This document shows positions 8,165-20,963 of a stretch of 64,000 bases of DNA, one piece after another (the first letter of the stretch is position 1; every line of letters begins with the position of its first letter). The position numbers were made by a program, and so were the translations under genes. Below the pieces are notes generated by a model. That model ran no database searches. It was not told where the DNA came from and saw nothing but the letters and a program-made list of their open reading frames with translations. Source of the DNA: an uncultured Amylibacter sp. (lineage in GTDB: Bacteria > Pseudomonadota > Alphaproteobacteria > Rhodobacterales > Rhodobacteraceae); NCBI GenBank assembly GCA_947497475.1, contig CANMGS010000001.1:1323747-1387746 (forward strand). The letters run 5' to 3'.

Positions 8165-8862
8165 TGGCTAAACTAGGTAAAAGAACAACGGCTGCTAAAG
8201 CTGCATTCGCTGGCAAAGCAGACGTTACAATCGAAGAAGCAGTAGCTTTGGTTAAAGCCAATGCGAATGCTAAATTCGACGAAACTGTAGATATCGCTGT
8301 GAACTTGGGTGTTGACCCACGTCACGCTGACCAAATGGTTCGTGGTGTTGTTGCCTTGCCAAACGGCACAGGTAAAACAATGCGCGTTGCTGTATTTGCG
8401 CGTGATGCAAAAGCTGAAGAAGCTAAAGCAGCAGGTGCTGACATTGTTGGTGCAGAGGACCTTATGGAAATCGTACAAGGCGGCACAATCGAATTTGACC
8501 GTTGTATCGCTACACCAGACATGATGGCTGTTGTTGGTCGCTTGGGTAAAGTACTTGGTCCACGTAACCTTATGCCAAACCCACGTGTGGGTACTGTGAC
8601 TATGGATGTTAAAGCAGCTGTTGAAGCGGCTAAAGGCGGCGAAGTGCAGTTCAAGGTTGAAAAAGCGGGTGTTGTACACGCAGGTGTTGGTAAAGCATCT
8701 TTCGACGAAGCAAAATTGGCTGAGAACATCAAAGCATTCGTTGCAGCTGTTCAAAAAGCTAAGCCAGAAGGCGCAAAAGGCACATACATGAAAAAGATCG
8801 CTGTAAGCTCAACAATGGGCCCAGGTGTGACTTTGAATGTTGATGCAGCGATTGCTGGATAA
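8164..8862 (+). CDS. rplA: 50S ribosomal protein L1
   Basis: 232 residues with the L1 signature [16 protein letters not shown]. It forms the mobile L1 stalk that guides E-site tRNA, and in other bacteria represses its own operon. It begins at the last base of rplK. Confidence 0.97.
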   Translation: MAKLGKRTTAAKAAFAGKADVTIEEAVALVKANANAKFDETVDIAVNLGVDPRHADQMVRGVVALPNGTGKTMRVAVFARDAKAEEAKAAGADIVGAEDLMEIVQGGTIEFDRCIATPDMMAVVGRLGKVLGPRNLMPNPRVGTVTMDVKAAVEAAKGGEVQFKVEKAGVVHAGVGKASFDEAKLAENIKAFVAAVQKAKPEGAKGTYMKKIAVSSTMGPGVTLNVDAAIAG

Positions 8863-9127
8863 AAGAATTTGATCGCGTCCTTCGGGGCGCGGTTGATACG
8901 AAGAGTGGTTCGCCGCTCTTCATACTGTCCGAGACGGTGGGTGTCGCTACAAACGACTTAATCTCCTGCCTGAGATGGGGAACGAACAAATTAGCTTGGG
9001 CTTACTTGCCTCGAGTGATTTTGGGAGGGACCCGTAGATAAGGACCCTAAGATGCTAGGTTGGTTTCGACTGATCTGGTGAAAACTGAGCCGGAGGGCGT
9101 AAGCCTTCTATAATTTGGAGAAAAACT
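8863..9127 (+). promoter_or_regulatory. Structured leader of rplJ-rplL, probable L10(L12) autoregulatory site
   Basis: The 265-bp leader holds two UUCG-capped hairpins: 8875-8890 (GCGTCC-TTCG-GGGCGC) and 8900-8921 (GAAGAGTGG-TTCG-CCGCTCTTC), followed by a purine-rich structured stretch. In many bacteria the rplJ leader binds L10-(L12)4 to repress translation. The position and structure fit, but no sequence match to a known leader model was tested. No gene seen here. Confidence 0.45.
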
Positions 9128-9640
9128 GTGGATAGAGCCCAAAAAGAAGCCCTGGTCGATGAACTTGGCCAAATCTTCACGGACTCTGGTGTTGTTGTAG
9201 TGTCTCACTACGCCGGCATTACAGTTGCAGAAATGCAGGACTTCCGCGCGCGCATGCGTGAAGCGGGTGGTGCTGTACGTGTAGCCAAAAACAAGCTCGC
9301 CAAAATCGCTCTTGATGGCAAACCATGCGAAAGCATTTCAGGTATGCTGACAGGAATGACTGTTCTGTCTTATTCAGAAGACCCTGTTGCGGCCGCTAAG
9401 GTCACCAACGACTACGCTAAAGAGAATGACAAGCTTGTTATTCTTGGTGGTGCTATGGGTGAGACAGCACTTGATCTAGCTGGTGTTAAAGCCGTTGCTG
9501 CTATGCCGTCACGTGAGGAGCTTATTGCTTCTATCGTTGGCTGTATCGGAGCTCCTGCAAGCAACATCGCTGGTGCTATTGGCGCGCCTGCTTCGAATAT
9601 CGCATCCCTTGTGGAAGCGGTTGAAGAGAAAGCTGCGTAA
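9128..9640 (+). CDS. rplJ: 50S ribosomal protein L10
   Basis: 170 residues beginning with GTG at 9128 (TTGGAGAAAAACT precedes it). The N-terminal RNA-binding part ([29 protein letters not shown]) and the C-terminal helix that binds L7/L12 dimers are present; the C-terminal part carries a tandem [20 protein letters not shown] repeat of the conserved segment. It is the base of the ribosomal stalk and the likely autorepressor of this operon. Confidence 0.96.
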   Translation: MDRAQKEALVDELGQIFTDSGVVVVSHYAGITVAEMQDFRARMREAGGAVRVAKNKLAKIALDGKPCESISGMLTGMTVLSYSEDPVAAAKVTNDYAKENDKLVILGGAMGETALDLAGVKAVAAMPSREELIASIVGCIGAPASNIAGAIGAPASNIASLVEAVEEKAA

Positions 9641-9718
9641 TAACTGCAAATGTAATTCGGTGTCGTGGATAGCGGCATCACTGGAAACAGAACTTAAAAA
9701 CTGAACTGGATATATCAA

Positions 9719-10102
9719 ATGGCTGATATTAAAAAACTTGCTGAAGAAATCGTTGGTCTAACGCTTTTGGAAGCTCAAGAACTAAAAACACTTCTTAAAG
9801 ACGAGTATGGCATCGAGCCTGCTGCTGGTGGCGCTGTAATGGTTGCTGGTGGCGCTGGTGGCGACGCTGGTGGCGACGCTGCTGCAGACAAAGACGAATT
9901 CGACGTAATTCTGAAAGCTGCAGGCGACAAGAAAATCAACGTGATCAAAGAAGTTCGTGCGATCACTGGTCTTGGCCTAAAAGAAGCAAAAGATCTAGTA
10001 GAAGCTGGTGGCAAAGCTGTTAAAGAAGGCGCGCCAAAAGCAGAAGCTGAAGAGATCAAGAAGAAACTTGAAGAAGCAGGCGCTGAAGTCGAGCTTAAGT
10101 AA
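9719..10102 (+). CDS. rplL: 50S ribosomal protein L7/L12
   Basis: 127 residues. N-terminal dimerisation domain ([19 protein letters not shown]), a flexible Ala/Gly hinge around residues 37-55 ([19 protein letters not shown]) and the C-terminal factor-binding domain ([18 protein letters not shown]). It recruits translational GTPases. Highly biased codon use fits very high expression. Confidence 0.97.
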   Translation: MADIKKLAEEIVGLTLLEAQELKTLLKDEYGIEPAAGGAVMVAGGAGGDAGGDAAADKDEFDVILKAAGDKKINVIKEVRAITGLGLKEAKDLVEAGGKAVKEGAPKAEAEEIKKKLEEAGAEVELK

Positions 10103-10337
10103 TCTTCGGGGGTTAACCCCAACAAAAATTTGGCTGGGTCTGCTAATTGCGGGCCCAGCCGAACCTGTCTTTCCAAGGGCCTTTTATCAGACCTTTTGAA
10201 AGACACGGTTCAAGTTCGGGAGCCAGAGCACTAGGGATCTCTGGCAAGAATAGGACTGAAGCGTGTTTCGTTGGCTTTGGGCGTCGGTACCCGACGATCG
10301 CTCAGGGTGAACAATTTAGAAGAAGGTGAAGACGAGC
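10103..10337 (+). promoter_or_regulatory. rplL-rpoB intergenic region with RNA hairpins
   Basis: The 235-bp gap contains a small GGGGTTAACCCC hairpin (10108-10120) and a 7-bp hairpin GGCTGGG/CCCAGCC (10132-10160). In enterobacteria this gap holds an attenuator and an RNase III site that lower rpoBC relative to rplJL; a comparable role here is inferred. There is no T-run, so full termination is unlikely. Confidence 0.4.
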
Positions 10338-13300
10338 ATGGCTCAGACGCATTCCGGTACAAAACGTATTCGTAAATATTATGGCAAAATCCGCGAAGTT
10401 TTGGATATGCCTAACCTTATCGAAGTTCAAAAAAGTTCTTATGATCTTTTCTTGCGCTCTGGTGATCAAGACACACATATGGACGGCGAAGGCATCAATG
10501 GTGTTTTCCAATCTGTATTCCCAATCAAAGACTTCAATGAAACTGCGGTTCTTGAGTACGTAAAATACGAACTTGAAAAACCAAAGTACGATGTTGAAGA
10601 ATGTCAGCAACGTGACATGACATACAGCGCTCCACTGAAAGTGACGTTGCGCTTGATCGTATTTGATGTGGACGAAGATACAGGCGCACGTTCTGTTAAA
10701 GACATCAAAGAACAAGACGTATTCATGGGCGATATGCCTTTGATGACACACAATGGTACGTTCGTAGTGAACGGTACTGAGCGTGTTATCGTTTCTCAGA
10801 TGCACCGTTCACCTGGTGTGTTCTTTGACCATGACCGTGGTAAGACACATTCATCAGGTAAACTATTGTTCGCCAGCCGCATTATCCCTTACCGCGGTTC
10901 TTGGTTGGACTTTGAATTTGATGCGAAAGACATTGTATACGCACGTATCGACCGTCGCCGTAAGTTACCTGTAACAACGCTTCTTTATGCACTTGGCCTA
11001 GACCAAGAAGGCATTTGTGATGCGTATTACGACACCGTGAACTACAAGTTCAACAAGAAGAAAAAGTCATGGGTGACTAAATTCTTCCCACAACGTGTTC
11101 GTGGCACAAAGCCAGCTTTAGATATCATTGATGCTAAAACAGGCGATGTGATTGCAGAAGCAGGTAAAAAAGTAACACCGCGCGCAGTTAAGAAACTGAT
11201 CGAGGAAGGCAAAGTAACGGAAGTTCTTGTGCCATTCGAAGGTTTGGTTGGTCGTTTTGTAGCTAAAGATATCATCAACGAAGAAACTGGTGAGATCTGG
11301 GTAGAAGCAGGTGATGAACTAACACTTGAGTTCGACAAAGAAGAAAACATTGTTGGTGGTACAATCCACACATTGTTGGAAAATGGCGTCACAGACATTC
11401 CAACATTGGACATCGACAACGTAAATGTTGGTCCATATATCCGCAACACTTTGGCTGCGGATAAAAACTTGGGTCGCGACACAGCATTGATGGACATCTA
11501 CCGCGTTATGCGCCCAGGTGAGCCACCAACCGTTGATGCCGCATCAGCATTGTTCGACACATTGTTCTTTGATTCAGAGCGTTATGACTTGTCAGCTGTG
11601 GGTCGTGTGAAAATGAACATGCGTCTTGAATTAGACGCAGAAGACACACAACGCACATTGCGCAAAGAAGACATCATTGCTGTTGTAAAAGCGCTTGTTG
11701 AATTGCGTGATGGCAAAGGCGACGTGGACGATATCGACCACTTGGGTAACCGCCGTGTTCGTTCTGTTGGTGAATTGATGGAAAATCAATACCGTGTTGG
11801 CCTTCTACGTATGGACCGCGCAATCAAAGAACGTATGTCATCTGTAGAAATCGATGCGATCATGCCTCAAGACTTGATCAATGCGAAACCAGCGGCGGCT
11901 GCGGTGCGTGAGTTCTTTGGCTCATCACAGTTGTCACAGTTCATGGACCAAACAAACCCATTGTCCGAAGTGACGCACAAGCGACGCTTGTCAGCGCTTG
12001 GGCCAGGTGGTTTGACACGTGAACGTGCAGGTTTTGAAGTTCGCGACGTTCACCCAACACACTACGGTCGTATGTGTCCGATTGAAACTCCAGAGGGTCC
12101 GAACATTGGTTTGATCAACTCTTTGGCGTCATTCGCACGTGTGAACAAATATGGTTTCATCGAAACACCATACCGTAAAGTGATCGAAGGTCAGGTAACA
12201 GACGAAGTTAACTACATGTCTGCAACCGAAGAAATGCGCCACACAGTAGCGCAGGCCAACGCAACACTTGATGAAAATGGTAAGTTCGTAAATGAACTGG
12301 CATCGACCCGTAAGGGCGGTGACTTCATGTTGAACCCACCAGAAAACATCGATTATATCGACGTTAGTCCGAAACAGCTTGTTTCTGTTGCTGCGTCTTT
12401 GATCCCATTCCTAGAAAACGATGACGCCAACCGCGCATTGATGGGTTCAAACATGCAACGTCAGGCTGTTCCACTGTTGAAAGCGGAAGCACCATATGTT
12501 GGTACAGGTATCGAAAGCGTTGTTGCTCGCGATTCTGGTGCTGCAATTGCTGCACGACGTGGTGGTATCATCGACCAAGTGGACGCGATGCGTATCGTTG
12601 TACGTGTTACGGATGCAATGGAAGCTGGCGACCCAGGCGTGGATATCTACCGTTTGCGTAAATTCCAACGTTCAAACCAAAACACATGTATCAACCAACG
12701 CCCGTTGGTGAAAGTTGGTGACCGTGTTGCAGCTGGTGAAGTTGTAGCAGATGGCCCATCAACAGATATCGGTGAATTGGCACTGGGTAAAAACATCCTC
12801 GTCGCATTTATGCCGTGGAATGGTTACAACTACGAAGACTCAATTTTGATCTCTGAGCGTATTGTGAAAGACGACGTCTTTACATCTGTTCATATCGAAG
12901 AGTTCGAAGTAGCTGCCCGTGATACGAAACTAGGTCCAGAGGAAATCACACGTGATATTCCAAACGTAGGCGAAGAAGCTCTGCGTAACTTGGACGAAGC
13001 TGGTATCGTTTACATCGGTGCAGAAGTTGGCCCATCTGACATTCTTGTTGGTAAGATCACACCAAAAGGTGAAAGCCCAATGACTCCTGAAGAGAAGTTG
13101 TTGCGTGCTATCTTTGGTGAGAAAGCATCTGATGTACGTGATACATCATTGCGCCTACCACCAGGTGACTATGGTACAGTTGTGGAAGTTCGTGTTTTCA
13201 ACCGTCATGGTATTGAAAAAGACGAACGTGCCTTGCAAATCGAACGTGAAGAAGTTGAACGTCTAGCACGTGACCGTGATGACGAGATCGCCATCTTGGA

Positions 13301-14474
13301 TCGCAACATCTATGCACGTTTGAAATCTATGATCATCGGCAAGACGGCTGTGAAAGGTCCGAAAGGCGTGAAATCAGGCTCAACAATCACTGACGAATTG
13401 CTAGATACTCTAAGCAACGGTCAATGGTGGCAGCTTGCACTGAGCGATGACAAAGAAGCAGCGGAAGTTGAAGCTTTGAACGCGCAATACGAAGTGCAGA
13501 AGAAAACACTAGAAGCGCGCTTTGAAGACAAAGTTGAAAAAGTACGCCGTGGTGATGACTTGCCTCCAGGTGTGATGAAAATGGTTAAAGTCTTCATCGC
13601 TGTGAAGCGTAAACTTCAACCAGGTGATAAGATGGCTGGTCGTCACGGCAACAAAGGTGTGATTTCACGCGTTGTTCCAGAAGAAGACATGCCATTCTTG
13701 GCTGACGGTACACCTGTAGACTTCTGTTTGAACCCACTGGGCGTTCCATCACGTATGAACGTAGGACAAATTCTTGAAACTCACATGGGTTGGGCCGCAC
13801 GCGGGTTGGGCATCTCAGTTGATGAGGCGCTTCAGGAATACCGCCGTTCTGGTGATATGACACCTGTTCAAGAAGCCATGCGCACAGCTTATGGTGACGA
13901 AGTTTACGACGCTGCAATTAAAACAATGGACGAAGATCAGTTCCTTGAAGCAGCGGGTAACGTTACACGCGGTGTGCCAATTGCAACGCCAGTATTCGAC
14001 GGTGCGAAAGAGGCTGATGTGAACGATGCACTTATGCGTGCTGGTTTCGAGACATCAGGTCAATCTATCGTATTCGACGGCCGCACAGGTGAGCAGTTTG
14101 CACGTCCTGTAACGGTTGGTGTGAAATACTTGTTGAAACTTCACCACTTGGTGGACGACAAAATTCACGCACGTTCAACTGGTCCATACAGCTTGGTCAC
14201 TCAGCAACCATTGGGCGGTAAAGCTCAGTTCGGTGGTCAGCGCTTTGGTGAGATGGAAGTTTGGGCATTGGAAGCATACGGCGCAGCTTACACGCTGCAA
14301 GAGATGCTAACCGTGAAGTCTGATGACGTTGCAGGTCGTACGAAAGTGTACGAAAGCATTGTTAAAGGCGACGACAACTTCGAAGCTGGTATCCCAGAAT
14401 CGTTCAACGTACTTGTCAAAGAAATCCGCTCTCTCGGCTTAAACGTCGAATTGCTGGACGCGGAGACTGAGTAG
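10338..14474 (+). CDS. rpoB: DNA-directed RNA polymerase subunit beta
   Basis: 1378 residues from the ATG at 10338 (AGAAGG upstream; an in-frame GTG at 10326 is less family-like). Conserved segments include the rifampicin region [29 protein letters not shown], and the C-terminal [21 protein letters not shown]. The rifampicin region looks wild type. It forms one pincer and half the active site of the core enzyme. Followed 46 bp later by rpoC. Confidence 0.98.
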   Translation: MAQTHSGTKRIRKYYGKIREVLDMPNLIEVQKSSYDLFLRSGDQDTHMDGEGINGVFQSVFPIKDFNETAVLEYVKYELEKPKYDVEECQQRDMTYSAPLKVTLRLIVFDVDEDTGARSVKDIKEQDVFMGDMPLMTHNGTFVVNGTERVIVSQMHRSPGVFFDHDRGKTHSSGKLLFASRIIPYRGSWLDFEFDAKDIVYARIDRRRKLPVTTLLYALGLDQEGICDAYYDTVNYKFNKKKKSWVTKFFPQRVRGTKPALDIIDAKTGDVIAEAGKKVTPRAVKKLIEEGKVTEVLVPFEGLVGRFVAKDIINEETGEIWVEAGDELTLEFDKEENIVGGTIHTLLENGVTDIPTLDIDNVNVGPYIRNTLAADKNLGRDTALMDIYRVMRPGEPPTVDAASALFDTLFFDSERYDLSAVGRVKMNMRLELDAEDTQRTLRKEDIIAVVKALVELRDGKGDVDDIDHLGNRRVRSVGELMENQYRVGLLRMDRAIKERMSSVEIDAIMPQDLINAKPAAAAVREFFGSSQLSQFMDQTNPLSEVTHKRRLSALGPGGLTRERAGFEVRDVHPTHYGRMCPIETPEGPNIGLINSLASFARVNKYGFIETPYRKVIEGQVTDEVNYMSATEEMRHTVAQANATLDENGKFVNELASTRKGGDFMLNPPENIDYIDVSPKQLVSVAASLIPFLENDDANRALMGSNMQRQAVPLLKAEAPYVGTGIESVVARDSGAAIAARRGGIIDQVDAMRIVVRVTDAMEAGDPGVDIYRLRKFQRSNQNTCINQRPLVKVGDRVAAGEVVADGPSTDIGELALGKNILVAFMPWNGYNYEDSILISERIVKDDVFTSVHIEEFEVAARDTKLGPEEITRDIPNVGEEALRNLDEAGIVYIGAEVGPSDILVGKITPKGESPMTPEEKLLRAIFGEKASDVRDTSLRLPPGDYGTVVEVRVFNRHGIEKDERALQIEREEVERLARDRDDEIAILDRNIYARLKSMIIGKTAVKGPKGVKSGSTITDELLDTLSNGQWWQLALSDDKEAAEVEALNAQYEVQKKTLEARFEDKVEKVRRGDDLPPGVMKMVKVFIAVKRKLQPGDKMAGRHGNKGVISRVVPEEDMPFLADGTPVDFCLNPLGVPSRMNVGQILETHMGWAARGLGISVDEALQEYRRSGDMTPVQEAMRTAYGDEVYDAAIKTMDEDQFLEAAGNVTRGVPIATPVFDGAKEADVNDALMRAGFETSGQSIVFDGRTGEQFARPVTVGVKYLLKLHHLVDDKIHARSTGPYSLVTQQPLGGKAQFGGQRFGEMEVWALEAYGAAYTLQEMLTVKSDDVAGRTKVYESIVKGDDNFEAGIPESFNVLVKEIRSLGLNVELLDAETE

Positions 14475-14520
14475 GCGCTCGCGCCTGCTCCCTTAGGAAA
14501 TCGAGATTAGGATCTAAAAC

Positions 14521-17500
14521 ATGAACCAAGAAATCACGAACAACCCGTTTAACCCGGTCCAGCCACCGAAGTCTTTTGACGAGATTAAAATCTCTTTGGC
14601 ATCGCCAGAGCGTATTTTGTCTTGGTCTTTTGGTGAGATTAAGAAGCCGGAAACCATCAACTATCGTACGTTCAAACCAGAGCGTGACGGTCTATTCTGT
14701 GCCCGTATCTTTGGCCCAGTAAAAGATTACGAATGCTTATGCGGAAAATATAAACGCATGAAATATCGTGGCGTTGTCTGCGAGAAATGTGGTGTTGAAG
14801 TTACGCTTCAAAAAGTACGTCGCGAACGTATGGGCCATATTGATCTGGCTGCACCATGTGCGCACATCTGGTTTTTGAAATCATTGCCATCACGCATTGG
14901 TTTGATGCTGGATATGACTTTGCGTGAACTAGAGCGTATTTTGTACTTTGAACAATACGTTGTGATCGAACCAGGTTTGACTGACCTTAACTACGGTCAA
15001 ATGATGAACGAAGAAGAGTACATGGACGCACAAGACGTTTATGGCGAAGATGCGTTCAATGCTGGTATCGGTGCTGAAGCTATCCGTGAGATGTTGTCAA
15101 ACATCGATTTGGAAGCAGAAGCAGAGCAACTGCGCGAAGAATTGGCAGAAGCAACTGGTGAATTGAAGCCAAAGAAAATCATCAAACGTTTGAAAGTTGT
15201 TGAAGCGTTTATCGACTCTGGCAACCGCCCAGAGTGGATGGTTATGACTGTTCTTCCAGTGATCCCACCAGAGTTGCGCCCATTGGTGCCACTAGATGGT
15301 GGTCGTTTTGCAACGTCTGATTTGAACGACCTTTACCGTCGTGTGATCAACCGTAACAACCGTTTGAAGCGTCTGATCGAATTGCGCGCACCTGACATCA
15401 TCGTACGTAACGAAAAACGTATGTTGCAGGAATCTGTTGATGCATTGTTCGACAACGGCCGTCGTGGCCGTGTGATTACAGGCGCAAACAAACGTGCGCT
15501 GAAATCATTGTCAGACATGCTTAAAGGTAAACAAGGTCGTTTCCGTCAAAACCTTTTGGGTAAACGCGTAGACTTCTCTGGCCGTTCCGTAATTGTGACT
15601 GGCCCTGAATTGAAACTGCACCAATGTGGTTTGCCGAAAAAGATGGCTTTGGAGCTGTTCAAACCGTTTATCTATTCACGTCTAGAGGCCAAAGGTATGT
15701 CCTCAACAGTGAAACAAGCGAAGAAGATCGTTGAAAAAGAGCGTCCAGAAGTGTGGGATATCTTGGACGAAGTGATCCGCGAACATCCAGTGATGCTAAA
15801 CCGTGCGCCTACATTGCACCGTTTGGGTATCCAAGCGTTCGAACCGACGCTGATCGAAGGTAAAGCAATCCAATTGCACCCGCTTGTATGTTCTGCGTTT
15901 AACGCTGACTTCGACGGTGACCAAATGGCTGTTCACGTTCCACTAAGCCTTGAGGCTCAGTTGGAAGCACGTGTATTGATGATGTCTACAAATAACGTTC
16001 TATCCCCTGCGAATGGTAAGCCAATTATCGTTCCATCACAGGATATGATCTTGGGTCTGTACTACATCACAATGGAACGCGAAGGTCTAAAAGGCCAAGG
16101 CATGACTTTTGCGAACCCGCAAGAAGTTGAACATGCTTTGGACAACGGTCTTGTGCACCTACACTCTAAAATCATCTGCCGTGTAGAGCAGGTTGATGAA
16201 GAGGGTAATATTGTATGGCAGCGTTTTGAAACAACACCTGGTCGTGTGCGTTTGGGTTCAATGTTACCATTGAATGTAAAAGCACCGTTTGATCTGACAA
16301 ACCGTTTGTTGCGTAAAGCTGAAGTTGCTGAAGTGATCGACACTGTTTACCGCTACTGTGGTCAAAAAGAGTCTGTTATCTTCTGTGACCAGATCATGAC
16401 ACTTGGCTTCCGCGAAGCTTTCAAAGCGGGTATTTCGTTTGGTAAAGACGATATGGTTATCCCAGACAGCAAATGGACAATCGTGAACGATACGCGCGAA
16501 CAGGTTAAAGAGTTCGAACAACAGTATCTGGACGGTTTGATCACACAGGGCGAGAAGTACAACAAAGTTGTTGATACTTGGTCTAAGTGTTCTGATACAG
16601 TTGCGGATGCGATGATGGGTGAAATGTCATCTGTTAAAGTATCTGATGCTGGTGAAGAAAAAGAACCAAACAGCGTTTACATGATGGCTCACTCTGGTGC
16701 GCGTGGTTCCCCCGCGCAGATGAAACAGCTTGGCGGTATGCGTGGCCTTATGGCGAAACCATCTGGTGAGATTATTGAAACACCGATTATCTCAAACTTT
16801 AAAGAAGGTTTGACAGTGCTAGAGTACTTTAACTCTACTCACGGTGCTCGTAAGGGTCTTGCTGATACGGCGCTTAAAACGGCTAACTCTGGTTACCTTA
16901 CACGTCGCTTGGTTGACGTTGCCCAAGACTGCATCGTTCGTCAGAACGACTGTGGAACTGAGCGTTCAATCACTGCACAAGCAGCGATCAACGATGGTGA
17001 AGTTGTTTCATCATTGTCTGAACGTCTATTGGGTCGTGTAACAGCAGAAGACGTTATCAATCCAGCAACAGACGAACTTGTATGCCGTTCAGGTGAGTTG
17101 GTTGACGAACGTATGGCTGACATGATCGAGGCCGCTGGTGTTGTGACTGTTCAAATCCGTTCACCACTGACATGTGATGCGGAAGACGGTATTTGTGCAA
17201 TGTGTTATGGTCGTGACCTAGCACGCGGTACAATGGTGAACCCTGGTGAAGCTGTTGGTATTATCGCAGCACAATCTATTGGTGAGCCTGGTACACAGCT
17301 TACTATGCGTACATTCCACATTGGCGGTATTGCGCAAGGTGGTCAGCAGTCATTCCAAGACACAAACACAGATGGTGTTGTTGAAATCCGCAACCCAGCA
17401 ATTTTGACGAACCGTGATAAAGAACAAATCATCATGGGTCGTTCAACAGAATTGGCTGTGATGGATGAAAACGGTGTTGAGCGTGCCAAGTTTAAACTTA

Positions 17501-18813
17501 TGTACGGTACTAAGCTTCTTGTTAAAGACGGTGCAAAAGTTTCACGCGGTGACAAATTGTTTGAATGGGATCCGTACACATTGCCGATCTTGGCTGAAAA
17601 GCCTGGTGTGGCGAAGTTCGTTGACCTAACATCTGGTGTGTCTGTGCGTGACGTAACGGATGATGCAACAGGTATCTCTCAGAAAATCGTTATCGACTGG
17701 CGTTCAGCCACGAAAGGTAGCGATCTGAAACCTGAAATCATCGTTATGGATCCAAAAACTGGTGAGCCTGTTCGTTTGGACAACGGCAACCCAGAAACAC
17801 ACGGCATGTCTGTGGACGCTATTTTGTCAGTTGAAGACGGACAAGAGGTTCAAGCGGGTGACGTTCTGGCACGTATCCCACGCGAAGGTGCGAAAACAAA
17901 AGACATTACAGGTGGTCTGCCACGTGTTGCTGAATTGTTTGAAGCCCGTCGTCCAAAAGATCACGCGATCATCGCTGAAATCGATGGCTATGTGCGCTTT
18001 GGTAAGGACTACAAAAACAAACGTCGTATCGCGATTGAATCTGTAGATGATGCAGAAGTGAAGGTTGAATACATGGTGCCTAAAGGCAAACATATTCCTG
18101 TTCAGGAAGGTGATTTTGTTCAGAAGGGTGAATACATCATGGACGGCAACCCAGCTCCGCATGACATCTTGAACATCATGGGTGTAGAAGCTTTGGCTGA
18201 CTATATGATTGACGAAGTTCAAGACGTTTACCGCCTGCAAGGTGTGAAAATCAACGATAAGCATATCGAAGTGATTGTACGTCAAATGCTTCAGAAATGG
18301 GAAATCAGCGAGTCTGGTGGAACAACACTTCTGAAAGGCGAGCAAGTCGATAAAGTTGAGTTTGACGAAGCGAATGAAAAAGCAATGGCCGCTGGTCGTG
18401 AGCCAGCAAAAGGTGGCCCAATCCTATTGGGTATCACAAAAGCATCGTTGCAAACACGTTCGTTCATCTCAGCGGCTTCGTTCCAAGAAACAACACGTGT
18501 TCTTACAGATGCAGCGACACGCGGTAAGCGTGACAAGCTGATCGGTCTGAAAGAGAACGTAATTGTTGGTCGTTTGATCCCAGCAGGTACAGGTGGTGCG
18601 ACGCATCAAATCAAGAAAATTGCGGCCGATCGTGACGCAGTAGTCCTTGAAGATAAGCGTCAAGCAGCTGAACAAGCAGCAGCACTTGCAGCGCCTACAT
18701 CTGACGATGCCGTTGATCCAAACTCTGTGTTTGATGATGCAAGCGATGTGATGGGTGATGATATGGTTGTTGACTTGGGTACTGGCGGAGACGGTACTGA
18801 GCAACCTAGCTAA
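14521..18813 (+). CDS. rpoC: DNA-directed RNA polymerase subunit beta'
   Basis: 1430 residues. The N-terminal zinc ribbon has [19 protein letters not shown], the catalytic Mg-binding loop reads [12 protein letters not shown], and the trigger-loop region contains [19 protein letters not shown]. The second zinc cluster ([13 protein letters not shown]) is present. The C-terminal tail is acidic. A strong terminator follows. Confidence 0.98.
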   Translation: MNQEITNNPFNPVQPPKSFDEIKISLASPERILSWSFGEIKKPETINYRTFKPERDGLFCARIFGPVKDYECLCGKYKRMKYRGVVCEKCGVEVTLQKVRRERMGHIDLAAPCAHIWFLKSLPSRIGLMLDMTLRELERILYFEQYVVIEPGLTDLNYGQMMNEEEYMDAQDVYGEDAFNAGIGAEAIREMLSNIDLEAEAEQLREELAEATGELKPKKIIKRLKVVEAFIDSGNRPEWMVMTVLPVIPPELRPLVPLDGGRFATSDLNDLYRRVINRNNRLKRLIELRAPDIIVRNEKRMLQESVDALFDNGRRGRVITGANKRALKSLSDMLKGKQGRFRQNLLGKRVDFSGRSVIVTGPELKLHQCGLPKKMALELFKPFIYSRLEAKGMSSTVKQAKKIVEKERPEVWDILDEVIREHPVMLNRAPTLHRLGIQAFEPTLIEGKAIQLHPLVCSAFNADFDGDQMAVHVPLSLEAQLEARVLMMSTNNVLSPANGKPIIVPSQDMILGLYYITMEREGLKGQGMTFANPQEVEHALDNGLVHLHSKIICRVEQVDEEGNIVWQRFETTPGRVRLGSMLPLNVKAPFDLTNRLLRKAEVAEVIDTVYRYCGQKESVIFCDQIMTLGFREAFKAGISFGKDDMVIPDSKWTIVNDTREQVKEFEQQYLDGLITQGEKYNKVVDTWSKCSDTVADAMMGEMSSVKVSDAGEEKEPNSVYMMAHSGARGSPAQMKQLGGMRGLMAKPSGEIIETPIISNFKEGLTVLEYFNSTHGARKGLADTALKTANSGYLTRRLVDVAQDCIVRQNDCGTERSITAQAAINDGEVVSSLSERLLGRVTAEDVINPATDELVCRSGELVDERMADMIEAAGVVTVQIRSPLTCDAEDGICAMCYGRDLARGTMVNPGEAVGIIAAQSIGEPGTQLTMRTFHIGGIAQGGQQSFQDTNTDGVVEIRNPAILTNRDKEQIIMGRSTELAVMDENGVERAKFKLMYGTKLLVKDGAKVSRGDKLFEWDPYTLPILAEKPGVAKFVDLTSGVSVRDVTDDATGISQKIVIDWRSATKGSDLKPEIIVMDPKTGEPVRLDNGNPETHGMSVDAILSVEDGQEVQAGDVLARIPREGAKTKDITGGLPRVAELFEARRPKDHAIIAEIDGYVRFGKDYKNKRRIAIESVDDAEVKVEYMVPKGKHIPVQEGDFVQKGEYIMDGNPAPHDILNIMGVEALADYMIDEVQDVYRLQGVKINDKHIEVIVRQMLQKWEISESGGTTLLKGEQVDKVEFDEANEKAMAAGREPAKGGPILLGITKASLQTRSFISAASFQETTRVLTDAATRGKRDKLIGLKENVIVGRLIPAGTGGATHQIKKIAADRDAVVLEDKRQAAEQAAALAAPTSDDAVDPNSVFDDASDVMGDDMVVDLGTGGDGTEQPS

Positions 18814-18835
18814 AAGCTTATAAGTTGAATTTAAG

Positions 18836-18867
18836 AAGCCCCTCCATTTGGTAGGGGCTTTTTTTAT
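18836..18867 (+). terminator. Rho-independent terminator after rpoC
   Basis: Stem AAGCCCCT / AGGGGCTT around a short loop (18836-18860) followed by a run of seven Ts. It closes the rif operon. Confidence 0.93.
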
Positions 18868-18995
18868 TATGCACAGGAAACATCATATGATGCTCTTAGT
18901 GCCCTTATCTTGACGCGCCAATTATTCTATTCAGATCTATATGGCTGATATAGAATACTTTAGAATGCCGACTAACGTCGTAAGTGGTGGAGAAT

Positions 18996-20963
18996 ATGGT
19001 TGGAAAAATAGTTGCTGATCGGCGTGATAGGATGGGCGCACGCTTAATGGTTTTGGCAAATGTTTTCCGCATATGTCAAGATTACGATCTGCCTTATGGA
19101 ATCTATTGGAGCATGAATGACTCTACCAGCCCCGAGTTGTTGGCACCTGAGGCATTATTTTCCCAAGATTTTATAGACAGCTGTTTTTTATCAAACCAAG
19201 AGTGGCTTCCGAAAGTAAAAACTGCAACGAATTTAGCACCACCATTTAATGATTTATCCTCTGTTGATGACCTGCGAAGACGACTCAAAGAGGGGGAATA
19301 TTTTCTTTGCGGGAATCCTTTTTCTGTCATCACCTTGCCTTGGGAAGATGCTGCTGAAGTCAACAAGCGGTTCACAAATCTACTAGAGACAATACCATTT
19401 TCAACTCTGATCAAAACTCAAATGAAAGCGATAAAGGCTACACTGAAGGGAGATTCAAATGTTGCCTGTCACATACGACGTGGTGATATCATTACCAATG
19501 AAATTTTCATTCATAAATCATGGCCAAGAAAATATACGCCAACGGTATTTTATGAAAATGTGATTGAAACCGAGCTTTCACAATCTCATGAAACCAAGAT
19601 TTTAGTGTTTTCTGATACACAACAGGAACTTAACAATCTAAGCCAACGTTTCCCGATCCTAACATTTAATGACATTGTCGAAATCGAGGATTTAAATTCT
19701 GCCCAAAGAGACTTTCTCGAGCTTTATGCAATGTCTCAATGTGATAGAATCTATGCACCTGAGAAAAGTGGGTTTAGTAATATTGCCATCGAATTTGGCA
19801 ATGGGGAAAGAATTACTACCCCCAAACACATTAGCCTTCCACAGAAAAGGCTAGCTTATAATGAATTGGTGCGACGTTTAGAAAATGAACCAAAGCGCTT
19901 TCTTAATCATGCAGACTTAAGTCAATCTATTGTATTTGCGGTTTCATATTTACGATCCCTTGGTGATATTGAAAGAGCTTCTCGTATGCTGGAAAAGTAT
20001 ATTCGAGCTGATATAAAGATAGAGTATCTTTATGCGCTGTTAGCTGATTGCAAATTAACCCTTGGGCAGGATGTGGAATTACGTTCATTGTACGAAGATA
20101 TTTTTTGCAAAAGAACGATGACATCACACAAAGAAGCTGCAGCGATTCATTTGCAAATGGCGATTGCTGAATACCGTCTTGGTAACGTGGATAATCTACG
20201 TTCTTTTATTTTAAGTGGACTTTGGCATGCTCCCCATGACTTGATTAGCAATCAGATTGTTGGTTTTTTTATCAACAAGGGTATTTTAACGCCTGATACG
20301 TTTTTTCCGTATGATCCAGTGCTTTTCACAAGTTCAAAAATAGAAGGGTATGCGCAACATTTACCCGCCGAAAATGGGGGTAATTATCCGATTTTCAATG
20401 GTGATCTTTTTACGCGAGATTGGAATGGGAGGATGACGATGAGGTTAAGGCGAAACCATAACGCTGTTGATCAACTCCAAGAAAAGATCAATCAGTTGCA
20501 AACCCGATTGGATTGTAATCCTAAGCTGGATATAAGCCTAATGAGTGCAATGTCTGTGTATCACCGTGTTGCGAAAGAAACCGGTGTTGCACTTGCATTG
20601 GCTGAGGAGGTTTTTGAAGGTTCACCTGAAACCGCTTTGTATGCGAAACGATTGGGCGATGTATTTGACGCAAACAAAGACAGTAAAAACGCTTTAAAAT
20701 ATGCACGCAAAGCTGTCAGCTTATCTGGTAATCACCCTTGTTACCTGGTTGATTTAGCGCGCCGTCAATTTAAGAGTCGACAAAAGAAAAAAAGTGCTGA
20801 GACAATTGAAGTGGCGGTGACGCATGCCACAGACAAAGGGCTCCTTTACCCAGACCTTGTACATTTGTACTTTATAATTATGCGCGACTTTTCAGTACCA
20901 GAGGAATTATTTGATAAAATAACACATCTTCTCAAATTGGCTGCACCGAAGTCACATTATTGA
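18996..20963 (+). CDS. Putative fucosyltransferase-like glycosyltransferase with C-terminal TPR-like repeats
   Basis: About 655 residues from the ATG at 18996 (GTG at 18984 is possible). The N-terminal ~270 residues resemble the O-/N-fucosyltransferase superfamily: an RRDRMGARL start motif, the donor-site motif ACHIRRGDI, and a DFLELYAMSQCDRIYAPEKSGFS segment. The remaining ~380 residues are helical, with repeats typical of TPR modules (for example ALYAKRLGDVFDANKDSKNALKYA). No signal peptide. AT-richer and with less biased codons than its neighbours. It interrupts the common rpoC-rpsL junction, suggesting insertion; target glycan unknown. Confidence 0.6.
   Translation: MVGKIVADRRDRMGARLMVLANVFRICQDYDLPYGIYWSMNDSTSPELLAPEALFSQDFIDSCFLSNQEWLPKVKTATNLAPPFNDLSSVDDLRRRLKEGEYFLCGNPFSVITLPWEDAAEVNKRFTNLLETIPFSTLIKTQMKAIKATLKGDSNVACHIRRGDIITNEIFIHKSWPRKYTPTVFYENVIETELSQSHETKILVFSDTQQELNNLSQRFPILTFNDIVEIEDLNSAQRDFLELYAMSQCDRIYAPEKSGFSNIAIEFGNGERITTPKHISLPQKRLAYNELVRRLENEPKRFLNHADLSQSIVFAVSYLRSLGDIERASRMLEKYIRADIKIEYLYALLADCKLTLGQDVELRSLYEDIFCKRTMTSHKEAAAIHLQMAIAEYRLGNVDNLRSFILSGLWHAPHDLISNQIVGFFINKGILTPDTFFPYDPVLFTSSKIEGYAQHLPAENGGNYPIFNGDLFTRDWNGRMTMRLRRNHNAVDQLQEKINQLQTRLDCNPKLDISLMSAMSVYHRVAKETGVALALAEEVFEGSPETALYAKRLGDVFDANKDSKNALKYARKAVSLSGNHPCYLVDLARRQFKSRQKKKSAETIEVAVTHATDKGLLYPDLVHLYFIIMRDFSVPEELFDKITHLLKLAAPKSHY

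Noticed and set aside
8173-8754. Long minus-strand open frame of 193 codons opposite rplA (and similar frames opposite rpoC, rpoB, tuf)
   Set aside because: These are shadows of highly biased codon use in the sense genes; they have His/Cys/Phe-rich unnatural composition and no ribosome sites.
11800-12080. Rifampicin-resistance type change in RpoB
   Set aside because: The segment SQLSQFMDQ...[13 protein letters not shown] looks like the normal sensitive sequence.
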